64,000 bases of DNA from Pseudomonas fragi (GTDB lineage: Bacteria > Pseudomonadota > Gammaproteobacteria > Pseudomonadales > Pseudomonadaceae): NCBI RefSeq assembly GCF_002269505.1, contig NZ_NQKQ01000013.1:1-64000 (forward strand). Direction: 5' to 3'. Each line of letters begins with the position of its first letter. Within the stretch, counting starts at the first letter, position 1. Made by a program: the position numbers and the translations under genes. Under the pieces are notes generated by a model. It saw only the letters and a program-made list of their open reading frames with translations. It was not told the origin of the DNA and did no database searches. Positions 10,502 through 17,760 of this stretch are shown here, piece after piece.

Positions 10502-11377
10502 TTATTGTTTTGATCCGGGTGAGGATGTGTAGCCCACGAACTCATTGTGTAAGGCCGCGGTTGCCTCAAGACGCTTTTCAACGTCGGGCCCCAGTTGTTT
10601 GCACACTTCATTGATCAACAGATGCACCAGCGACAGCATGGCCGCGGTGGATTCCCAGAACAGGTTGAATTCGGTGGGCACGCGAAACACTTCATTGGCG
10701 CTCTGGTCGGCCCAGTCGCAGAAGGTGTCAGTGATCAGCGTGACCTCGATTCCGGCCTCGCGTGCCTTGCGGCACAGCAACTGGGCGTGGCGTGAATAGC
10801 GGCGGGCTTCAAACACCACCAGGGCACAGTCGGCGGGCGGGCATAGCAGCACATCGGCATAGTGCCCGGCGGCGCCGTCAACCAGTTGCACGCCGTCGCG
10901 CAGGTATTGCAGCAAATGCACCATCGAAGCGGCGATGCCGCGCTCGGTCTGGAAGCCTGCGACAAACACCTTGCCCCGCGTGGCCAGGCGCTGGCTGACC
11001 GCACGCCACTGTGGCGTGAGGCTGTATTCGTAGACTTTGACCAGCGCCCCGACTTCCAGCTCGAAACTGCGCGGCAAGGCCTGCGGGCTCTGGCTCGATT
11101 GCTGGCGGAATTCTTGCAGGCGATCACCGACCAGCCACGGGCCATCGCCCAGGTCGTCCTTGAGATCGTTTTTCAAATCCTTGAAATGGCTGTAGCCCAG
11201 CGAACGGCAAAAGCGCCCGACACTGGATTCGCTGACCCCCAGTTTGCTGGCGATGTCGGCGGCGGTCTGAAAGGGCAGCTCGTAAAGATTGGCCAGCATA
11301 TAGCTGGCAATCGCCCGACCCGAAGGTGCGGCGGTTGACAGACTGCTTTCAAGGCGTTGTTTAATCGGCTGGCTCAC
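10502..11377 (-). CDS. RpiR/MurR-family transcriptional regulator
   Basis: The 291-residue protein has an N-terminal RpiR helix-turn-helix (ASKLGVSESSVGRFCRSLGY at about 42-61) and a C-terminal SIS fold (about 115-265). SIS domains in this family usually sense sugar phosphates, but here the neighbours are D-lysine genes, as with the regulator at the equivalent P. putida position. The start is GTG, with GGA nine bases upstream. It is divergent from dpkA, and repeats of CTGTCA/TGACAG lie in the shared 132-base gap, which makes it the likely local regulator. Confidence 0.9.
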   Translation of the reverse strand: MSQPIKQRLESSLSTAAPSGRAIASYMLANLYELPFQTAADIASKLGVSESSVGRFCRSLGYSHFKDLKNDLKDDLGDGPWLVGDRLQEFRQQSSQSPQALPRSFELEVGALVKVYEYSLTPQWRAVSQRLATRGKVFVAGFQTERGIAASMVHLLQYLRDGVQLVDGAAGHYADVLLCPPADCALVVFEARRYSRHAQLLCRKAREAGIEVTLITDTFCDWADQSANEVFRVPTEFNLFWESTAAMLSLVHLLINEVCKQLGPDVEKRLEATAALHNEFVGYTSSPGSKQ

Positions 11378-11425
11378 GACTGCTTCCTGTTTTTATTTCA
11401 GCGCGTTGCAGAAAGTGAATGTTTT

Positions 11426-11472
11426 CTGTCATTAAGTCAACAATTGACAGAGAACTGTCATCGAAGGATAGT
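11426..11472 (+). promoter_or_regulatory. Putative dpkA promoter with CTGTCA operator half-sites
   Basis: TTGACA (11444-11449), a 17-base spacer and GATAGT (11467-11472) form a sigma-70-like promoter pointing at dpkA. CTGTCA occurs at 11426 and 11455, and its complement TGACAG at 11445. One half-site overlaps the -35 and one lies in the spacer. These are candidate binding sites for the RpiR-type regulator encoded on the left. Confidence 0.5.
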
Positions 11473-11509
11473 TTGCCTCAGACAAAAATAATCAGATTGG
11501 AGCGCCAGA

Positions 11510-12520
11510 ATGTCTTCCACGCAGTCGCTTTCCCTCGCCGAATTGACCGCCTTGCTGCAGCGGATTTTCGAGCGTCATGGCACATCCCGGCAGGTAGCCG
11601 GGGTATTGGCCGATAACTGCGCACGGGCACAGCGGGACGGCTCCTACAGTCATGGGGTGTTCCGCATTCCGGGCTATCTGTCGTCGCTGGCCAGCAACTG
11701 GGTCAATGGCCAGGCGGTGCCGGTTGTCGAAGACGTCGCTGCGGGGTTTATCCGCGTGGATGCGGCGGGGGGCTTTGCCCAGCCTGCGCTGGCAGCCGCC
11801 CGCGAGTTGCTGGTGGAAAAAGCCCGCAGTGCCGGGATTGCGGTGCTGGCGATTCGTAACTCTCACCACTTCGCGGCACTCTGGCCCGATGTCGAGCCGT
11901 TTGCCGAAGAAGGCCTGGTGGCCTTGAGCGTGGTCAACAGCATGACCTGCGTGGTGCCCCACGGTGCGCAAAAGCCCCTGTTCGGCACCAACCCGATTGC
12001 CTTTGCCGCACCGTGCGCTAATGGCAACCCCATCGTATTCGACCTGGCCACCAGTGCGATTGCCCACGGCGACGTGCAAATTGCTGCCCGCAAAGGTCAC
12101 TCATTGCCTGCCGGTATGGGGGTGGACAAGCAGGGCGAGCCGACCGAAGACCCGAAAGCCATTCTCGACGGTGGCGCCTTGCTGCCCTTTGGCGGTCACA
12201 AGGGCTCGGCACTGTCGATGATGGTCGAGTTGCTGGCGGCGGCGTTGACGGGAGGTAACTTCTCGTTCGAATTTGACTGGTCGCAACACCCAGGGGCGCA
12301 GACGCCCTGGACGGGGCAATTGCTGATCGTGATCGACCCGAGCAAGTCCGGCGGTAACAGCTTTGCCCAGCGCAGCGCCGAACTGGTGCGGCAGATGCAT
12401 GCCGTCGGGCTTGAGCGCATGCCCGGTGATCGACGCTTTATCGAACGTGCCAAATCGTTGGACGAAGGCATCCCGCTGGGGGCTGAAGAGCTGGCCAAAT
12501 TGCGTGAGCTGGCGGGGTAA
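11510..12520 (+). CDS. dpkA: Delta1-piperideine-2-carboxylate reductase (Ldh2/MDH2 family)
   Basis: The 336-residue protein belongs to the malate/L-lactate dehydrogenase-2 family of NAD(P)H imine/ketoacid reductases. Family landmarks are the substrate Ser-His pair in GSYSHGVFRIPGYL, the RNSHHFAALWP block, GTNPIAFAAPC and LLPFGGHKGSALSMMVELL. In Pseudomonas this branch reduces delta1-piperideine-2-carboxylate (from D-lysine) and pyrroline-2-carboxylate, giving L-pipecolate or L-proline. GGAG lies nine bases before the ATG. Divergent from the regulator and next to the AmaD-like cluster, it completes a D-lysine to L-pipecolate route. No aminotransferase gene follows it here. Confidence 0.85.
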   Translation: MSSTQSLSLAELTALLQRIFERHGTSRQVAGVLADNCARAQRDGSYSHGVFRIPGYLSSLASNWVNGQAVPVVEDVAAGFIRVDAAGGFAQPALAAARELLVEKARSAGIAVLAIRNSHHFAALWPDVEPFAEEGLVALSVVNSMTCVVPHGAQKPLFGTNPIAFAAPCANGNPIVFDLATSAIAHGDVQIAARKGHSLPAGMGVDKQGEPTEDPKAILDGGALLPFGGHKGSALSMMVELLAAALTGGNFSFEFDWSQHPGAQTPWTGQLLIVIDPSKSGGNSFAQRSAELVRQMHAVGLERMPGDRRFIERAKSLDEGIPLGAEELAKLRELAG

Positions 12521-12534
12521 CTGCTGTGAAGTCC

Positions 12535-12697
12535 TGTAGTCGCTGAGGAGCGAAGCGAGGCTGCGATGGCGTGGTGCGGCACTCCGACGCAGCCGTCGCA
12601 AAACCATTCAACGCGGTGTATCAGGTAGAACGCGACTGTACGTTTTGCGAAGACTGCGTCTTCGATCGCAGCCTCGCTCCGCTCCTCAGCGACGACG
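12535..12697. repeat. REP-type inverted repeat pair
   Basis: TGTAGTCGCTGAGGAGCGAA... at 12535 faces its near complement ending CTCCTCAGCGACGA at about 12697, with roughly 90 bases between the arms. The outer bases match the REP copies at 14785, 17627 and 56976. It lies between convergent dpkA and an AraC gene. Confidence 0.85.
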
Positions 12698-12706
12698 ACC
12701 GGATTT

Positions 12707-13741
12707 TTACAACGCCAGAAACTGCCGTATCAGGTTGGGCGTGCACCCCGTCCAGCGCTTCAGGGCGCGGCGAAAGTTCGCCGGGTCGCTGAAATTCAGG
12801 TACTCGGCCACGGCTTCATTGCTCAGCCCCTTGATCTGATACAGGTACAGCGCCATATGCTTGCGCGCCTGATCCTGCTGGGCCTGAAAGTGGGTGCCGT
12901 GCTTGTTCAGCTTGCGCTTGAGGGTGGCCTGGCTCACGCAAAAATGCTGCGCCGTTTGCTCCAGGCTCGGTGCCTGCCGCGCGTTGTCGCGCAAGTACAC
13001 ATACAACCGATCAAGCAGGCTGGCGCGAAAGCCCAGGCCGTGCAACTGCTCCTGAGCCTGTTGATGGGCCACTTGCCGGGCAATGGCCGAGGCGTTGGGC
13101 CAGGGGCGGGTCAGGTATTCGCGGGGCAGGCGCATCATGTCCAGTTGGCAGCCAAACTGGGTGTTCTCGCCCAGATGTACCCAGTACTGCTCCACATAAC
13201 GCGGTTCCGGGTGGCTGAAGCTGCATTCCCACGGCAGGCGCTCGCCGCTGAGCCACTGACTCATGGCCATCAGCGCCGTCATGCTGGCTTCCAGCACAAA
13301 ACGCAATTGTTCCTGGGCCCCGCAACTGTCGAGCCAGTACACATAGGCGTATTTGTCGTCCAGCAACAGCCGCGGGGTGAGCAAGGGGCTGAGCAGGGCG
13401 CGGTGATGGATCAGGGTTTCCAGGGCCTGCTGCAGGTTCTGCGCCTGTTGCAGGGCGTGGCTGGCCGGACCGTAGTGCCCCGGCCACAGGCGCTGGCCAA
13501 ACAGAAAACTGCTGTCATCGGCTTCAAGCAAACGTTGCGCGTTGGCGATCAAGGCAAAGCATTGCTGGGGGCTGAGGCGCGCGTGCCCGGCGACGATATC
13601 CTCGTAAAACAGTCCGGTACCGCGTAACAGGCGATGGCTGTCGATATCCCGCGACATCGCCAGATCAATCAGGGTCGCGGGTTGATAGTGGCCGGCAATA
13701 AATCGGCTGTCGGCTTCGTACCAGCGGCTGTCCAGGGTCAT
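12707..13741 (-). CDS. AraC-family transcriptional regulator
   Basis: The 344-residue protein has an arabinose-binding-like N-terminal domain (about 20-215). The C-terminal AraC DNA-binding domain (about 240-340) shows FCVSQATLKRKLNKHG and the second-helix signature VAEYLNFSDPANFRRALKRW. Its start codon overlaps the stop of the upstream GGDEF-type gene by four bases, so both are made from one transcript. The target and effector cannot be read from the sequence. Confidence 0.9.
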   Translation of the reverse strand: MTLDSRWYEADSRFIAGHYQPATLIDLAMSRDIDSHRLLRGTGLFYEDIVAGHARLSPQQCFALIANAQRLLEADDSSFLFGQRLWPGHYGPASHALQQAQNLQQALETLIHHRALLSPLLTPRLLLDDKYAYVYWLDSCGAQEQLRFVLEASMTALMAMSQWLSGERLPWECSFSHPEPRYVEQYWVHLGENTQFGCQLDMMRLPREYLTRPWPNASAIARQVAHQQAQEQLHGLGFRASLLDRLYVYLRDNARQAPSLEQTAQHFCVSQATLKRKLNKHGTHFQAQQDQARKHMALYLYQIKGLSNEAVAEYLNFSDPANFRRALKRWTGCTPNLIRQFLAL

Positions 13742-14658
13742 GCGCGTTTGCTCCGTGGCGGCTTGGCCCGCACCAGCGTCAGGTTCAGGCGCTTGAGCAG
13801 CTCATCGGGTGCTTCGTTGACTGCCATCACTACAGCGGTACTGGCCGACAGATAGACCCGCTCGCCATGTTGACGGGTTTTGTGGGCCAGGCTTTGCACG
13901 GCCTGTTGCAGCTCCAGGGCCAGCAGTCGGGCCTGGCTCTCGCCGGTATTGGGCAGCAACACCACAAAACGGTCACCGGCCAGCCTGCAGAGCAAGTCGT
14001 GGCGACGCAGGTTGAGCAGCAGCAACTGGCTGAGGGCCTGCAACACGGCATCACCTTCGGCGTGGCCGTAATGCTGGTTGATGGACGCAAAATCGTCGAT
14101 ATCCAACGCCAGCAGTGACAGCGGCTGTTGCTGCTCGATGCTTTGCGCCAGGCAGTCGCTGACCTGACGCTTGAGGTATTCGGCGCCGCCCAGCGGGGTC
14201 AGTTTGTCGAACAGCCGGTGCTCGCGAAATACCCGCTCGCGCTTCTCCATTTGCTGGTTGATTGCCTGCTGCTCGCGGTGCCAATGAAACAGGCCGATGG
14301 TCAGCAGAATCATGCCGATGGGCATGGGTGCCGACTCCATCCAGTGATCCCAGCCGATATGTTTGGGCAGGCGAATAAATTCGTCGAGCACATCCACCCA
14401 CCAGGAAAAAAACATAAAGCACAGGCCGTACGCCAGGTAGTTGGTGACCCTCCCGGTGGGTCGGCTTTTAATCACCAGCCCCAGCCAGAACAGCATAAAC
14501 AGGGCGGTGCCGCCTTCGCCGAGGATATCCAGCCAGTTCCACTCGCTGAAGGCTTTGGGGGTGCCGAAGGCCAGGTTGAGCAGCACTGCGGCATTGGCAG
14601 CCAGCAGCAGTAAACCCAGCTTGTAGCGATGGTGTTTAAGGATGTTTAACCAAGTCAT
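13738..14658 (-). CDS. Membrane protein with degenerate GGDEF domain
   Basis: The 306-residue protein has about four hydrophobic segments in its first 130 residues, then a short helical linker and a GGDEF fold (about 150-300). The phosphate-binding and helix landmarks are kept (LALDIDDFASINQHYGHAEGD), but the signature reads AGDRF rather than GG(D/E)EF. Loss of the second acidic residue and of a glycine makes cyclase activity doubtful; it may be a c-di-GMP/GTP receptor or an inactive scaffold. I chose the ATG at 14658; an in-frame TTG at 14673 is less likely. It overlaps the AraC gene by four bases. Confidence 0.85.
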   Translation of the reverse strand: MTWLNILKHHRYKLGLLLLAANAAVLLNLAFGTPKAFSEWNWLDILGEGGTALFMLFWLGLVIKSRPTGRVTNYLAYGLCFMFFSWWVDVLDEFIRLPKHIGWDHWMESAPMPIGMILLTIGLFHWHREQQAINQQMEKRERVFREHRLFDKLTPLGGAEYLKRQVSDCLAQSIEQQQPLSLLALDIDDFASINQHYGHAEGDAVLQALSQLLLLNLRRHDLLCRLAGDRFVVLLPNTGESQARLLALELQQAVQSLAHKTRQHGERVYLSASTAVVMAVNEAPDELLKRLNLTLVRAKPPRSKRA

Positions 14659-14784
14659 CACAGTTCTACCCAAACCTATTGCCGGTCAGCAGAGCAGAGT
14701 GGTGTGACAGCTGTATGACGGGGCTTGCAGGTCGAATCAGCTCAGGTGTGTTGTGCAAAAAAAGTTAAACATGCGCACCGTTAT

Positions 14785-14890
14785 TGTAGTCGCTGCCGAA
14801 GGCTGCGATGGGGAGCGTAGCGCCCCTGTGCTCATGGATAGAAAGGCAAGGCCCTGCGGGCCATCTCGCAGCCTGCGGCAGCGACTACAG
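14785..14890. repeat. REP-type inverted repeat pair
   Basis: TGTAGTCGCTGCCGAAGGCT... at 14785 faces ...CTGCGGCAGCGACTACA ending near 14890. The arms are about 25 bases, separated by some 55 bases. It belongs to the same family as 17627-17721. Confidence 0.88.
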
Positions 14891-14981
14891 GTTTAAGAGT
14901 TTTATGGGTATCAGGTCAAATCAGCTCATTTACCCCTGTTTTACCGCGTAAAACCCTCTGTTTCGGGCGTTTCGCCGAACA

Positions 14982-15015
14982 CTGTCACAGCTCTGTCATC
15001 CGCCGACCCTAGCTT
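14982..15015 (+). promoter_or_regulatory. Pho box and -10 of the phytate operon
   Basis: CTGTCAC (14982-14988), AGCT, then CTGTCAT (14993-14999) are two direct 7-base repeats with an 11-base period, the known PhoB half-site geometry. TAGCTT, a -10 candidate, starts 10 bases after the second repeat, as expected where PhoB replaces the -35 contact. The TonB-dependent receptor begins 61 bases further on. Confidence 0.8.
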
Positions 15016-15076
15016 TCGCTCCCAAGTTGTCGGGCCATTTGCCCGGCCTGACGTGCGATTTTGGGGGAGCACCAAC

Positions 15077-17611
15077 ATGTACAAGTGTCGCAGCAAGGCG
15101 CAGTGGGTCGGCTTTACGGTCAGTGCATTGGCCCTGGCCATCGCCAGCGAGCGTTTGAGCGCCGCCGAGACATCGGCCATCGGTGCCACTGAACACGTCG
15201 AGGTGGTCGGTCAGGCCGTCAGCCTGGACAAGGCACTCAAGCAACAACGCAACTCGGACACCATCGAAAGCGTGGTGCATGCCGATGGCGTGGCGCAGTT
15301 GCCCGACGCCAACGTCGCCGAGGCCGTGCAGCGCCTGCCCGGCATCAGCATCGAGCGTGACCAGGGCGAAGGACGCTTTGTCAGCGTGCGCGGCCTGGGG
15401 CCGGACCTCAACAGCGTGACCATCAACGGTACGCTGGTACCGTCCCCGGAAAGCGCCCGCCGCGCCGTGGCCCTGGATGTGTTGCCCTCGGAGCTGGTGC
15501 AGTCGCTGTCGGTGATCAAAACCCTGACCCCGGATATGGACGCCAACTCCCTGGGCGGTACGGTGGACGTACAAAGCCTCTCGGCCTTCGACCATGACGG
15601 CCTGTTCTTCACTGGCAGCACCGAGGCCGGATACAACAAGAACAGCCACAAGACCAGCCCCAAGGTGTCGGGCGCCATCAGCGACCGTTTCAGCCTGGGC
15701 GACGGTGTCGACAACTTCGGTGTGGCCGCAGCCCTGAGCTGGAACAAGCGTGACTTTCGCTCCGACAACGTCGAAACCGGCGGCGACTGGGATTTTACCG
15801 ATGGCGCACGCCTGAACAGCTTTGAACAGCGCGTTTATGAAATCAGCCGCGAGCGTACCGGTGGCGGCCTCAACTTCGATTACAAGCCCGACGACGACAC
15901 CAGCCTGTACCTGCGCACGCTGTACAGCCGCTTTGAAGACAACGAAACCCGCAACTCCACGGCCTTTGAGTTCTCCGACCCCCAGGCCGAAGACGAGGTG
16001 GGCAAAACCAAGACCAAACGCAAGCTCAAGCAGCGCGAAGAAACCCAGGAGATCCAGTCCTACGTCTTCGGCGGCGAACGCACCATGGGCCTGTGGACCC
16101 TGAGCGGCCAGGCCGGTTACAGCGAGTCCAGCGAAGACAACCCGGGCGGCATCGCTGGCGCCACCTTCAAGGGCAGTTCGAGCATTGGCAACGGTGGTTT
16201 TTACGACACCGAAAAACCGCGGCCGATCATTGGCGCAGGTTTTTATGACCCGACCAACTTCAGCCTCGACAAGGTGGACTGGCAAGAGCAGCACACCAAG
16301 GACACCGAGAAAAACATCCGCCTGGACCTGGCCCGCGACTACGACGTGCAGGGCTATGCCTCCCAGGTCAAATTCGGCGGCAAGGTCAGCCGGCGCAACA
16401 AGGACAACGACCTCAATGCCTGGACCTACAAGGACTTTTCCGACCTGGGTTTCAGCGACGAGCAACTGAGCCTCAATGCGTTCAACAAGGGCAACCTGCA
16501 CTACAACCTTGGTCAGTACGGCCCGGGCATCAGCGGCGGCGCGATCAAGGACCTGATTGGCGGCCTGAATCGCGACGACTTCTACAACGAGCAAGACTCG
16601 CGGGCCAATGACTTCAAGATGCGCGAAGACATCAACGCCGCGTATCTGATGAATACCGTCGATATCGATGACTGGCGCTTTATTGCCGGCATGCGCTACG
16701 AGGGCACCGAGTTCGAGGCCAAGGGTACGGGCGTGCGCGATGGCGTCTTTGAAGACCAGGACACCAAGCGCGATTACCACCACTGGCTGCCAGGGCTGCA
16801 TGCCCGTTACCAGTTGGCGAAAAACACCCAGGTACGTGCGGCCTGGACCAACACCGTGGTGCGCCCGACCTTTGGCCAACTGGCCCCGGGATTTGTGATC
16901 GAAGACGACACGGCCGAGTTCGGCAATCCCGACCTCAAGCCGCTGGAATCGAGCAACTTCGACCTTGGCATTGAGCACTTCATGGGGCAGGCGGGCACGG
17001 TATCGGCGTTCCTGTTCTACAAGGACATCAAGAACTTCGTTTACAACAACGACCTCGCCGGCAGCGGCGAGTGGGTCGACTTCACCGAAGCCCACAGCTA
17101 TGCCAACGGCGACAGCGCCAAGCTCTATGGCCTGGAACTGGCTTACTCGCAGAAGTTCGACTGGCTGCCGTCACCCTGGAACGGTTTGATCCTGGGCGCC
17201 AACAGCACGTTCAGCCGCTCCAATGCCAGTATCAAGGGCGTTGACGCAGCGACCGGAGCCAGCCTCAAGCGCGATATCGATTTGCCCAACCAGTCCAAGA
17301 CCGTTGGCAACCTGATGCTTGGCTGGGAAGACGACAAATTGAGCCTGCGCCTGTCGGCCAACTACAAGTCGGACTACCTCTACGAACTGGCCGGGGTCAA
17401 CGACAAGGCCCATGACACCTATGTCGATGCCCAGACCTTTGTTGACTTCAGCGCCCGCTACTCGCTGACCAAGAATCTGCAAATCAAGTTCGACGCCCAG
17501 AACCTCACAGACCAGCCGTACTTCATGTACAGCGGCAACAGCCGCTTCAACAACCAGTACGAAGAATACGGCCCGACCTACTCGCTGGGCCTGACCTACA
17601 CCCATTTTTAA
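15077..17611 (+). CDS. TonB-dependent outer-membrane receptor (phytate-associated)
   Basis: The 844-residue receptor starts with a signal peptide (cleavage near LSAAETS). A plug domain follows (about 40-160, with LPDANVAEAVQRLPGISIER and VRGLGPDLNSVTINGT), and then a beta-barrel ending in Phe, the usual outer-membrane insertion signal. GGGGGAG precedes the ATG at 15077. The next gene is a beta-propeller phytase, followed by ExbB, ExbD and TonB, so the likely substrate is phytate, a metal-phytate complex or an inositol phosphate. That substrate is inferred from context. The Pho box upstream suggests induction under phosphate starvation. Confidence 0.93.
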   Translation: MYKCRSKAQWVGFTVSALALAIASERLSAAETSAIGATEHVEVVGQAVSLDKALKQQRNSDTIESVVHADGVAQLPDANVAEAVQRLPGISIERDQGEGRFVSVRGLGPDLNSVTINGTLVPSPESARRAVALDVLPSELVQSLSVIKTLTPDMDANSLGGTVDVQSLSAFDHDGLFFTGSTEAGYNKNSHKTSPKVSGAISDRFSLGDGVDNFGVAAALSWNKRDFRSDNVETGGDWDFTDGARLNSFEQRVYEISRERTGGGLNFDYKPDDDTSLYLRTLYSRFEDNETRNSTAFEFSDPQAEDEVGKTKTKRKLKQREETQEIQSYVFGGERTMGLWTLSGQAGYSESSEDNPGGIAGATFKGSSSIGNGGFYDTEKPRPIIGAGFYDPTNFSLDKVDWQEQHTKDTEKNIRLDLARDYDVQGYASQVKFGGKVSRRNKDNDLNAWTYKDFSDLGFSDEQLSLNAFNKGNLHYNLGQYGPGISGGAIKDLIGGLNRDDFYNEQDSRANDFKMREDINAAYLMNTVDIDDWRFIAGMRYEGTEFEAKGTGVRDGVFEDQDTKRDYHHWLPGLHARYQLAKNTQVRAAWTNTVVRPTFGQLAPGFVIEDDTAEFGNPDLKPLESSNFDLGIEHFMGQAGTVSAFLFYKDIKNFVYNNDLAGSGEWVDFTEAHSYANGDSAKLYGLELAYSQKFDWLPSPWNGLILGANSTFSRSNASIKGVDAATGASLKRDIDLPNQSKTVGNLMLGWEDDKLSLRLSANYKSDYLYELAGVNDKAHDTYVDAQTFVDFSARYSLTKNLQIKFDAQNLTDQPYFMYSGNSRFNNQYEEYGPTYSLGLTYTHF

Positions 17612-17626
17612 GCGCTGGGCAAATCA

Positions 17627-17721
17627 CTGTAGTCGCTGCCGAAGGCTGCGAAGGGTTGCGCAACAACCCGTTCTCCAAAAGCTGCACGAGGCTTTTTCGC
17701 AGCCTTCGGCAGCGACTACAG
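17627..17721. repeat. Near-perfect REP inverted repeat pair
   Basis: CTGTAGTCGCTGCCGAAGGC at 17627 is exactly complementary to GCCTTCGGCAGCGACTACAG ending at 17721, with about 45 bases between the arms. It lies inside the phytate operon between receptor and phytase, where it could stabilise the 3' end of the receptor mRNA or partly attenuate readthrough. Confidence 0.92.
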
Positions 17722-17760
17722 ACCAGGCCTTACCCCCATTTTTTATGGATTGCATTACCC

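Larger units (their letters stand above)
14659..15076. other. 418-base gap: REP pair plus Pho-box promoter
   Basis: No gene is seen. The left half holds the REP inverted repeat at 14785-14890; the right half holds the Pho box and -10 element that serve the phytate operon. About 60 bases of leader separate the -10 from the receptor start. Confidence 0.8.

Noticed and set aside
11426..11461. CTGTCA repeats near dpkA read as a Pho box
   Set aside because: The direct copies are 29 bases apart and one copy is inverted, so the 11-base period of PhoB sites is absent.
14996..17095. 699-codon minus-strand frame opposite the TonB receptor
   Set aside because: Antisense shadow in high-GC DNA. The + strand frame has a signal peptide, plug and barrel motifs and a good ribosome site.
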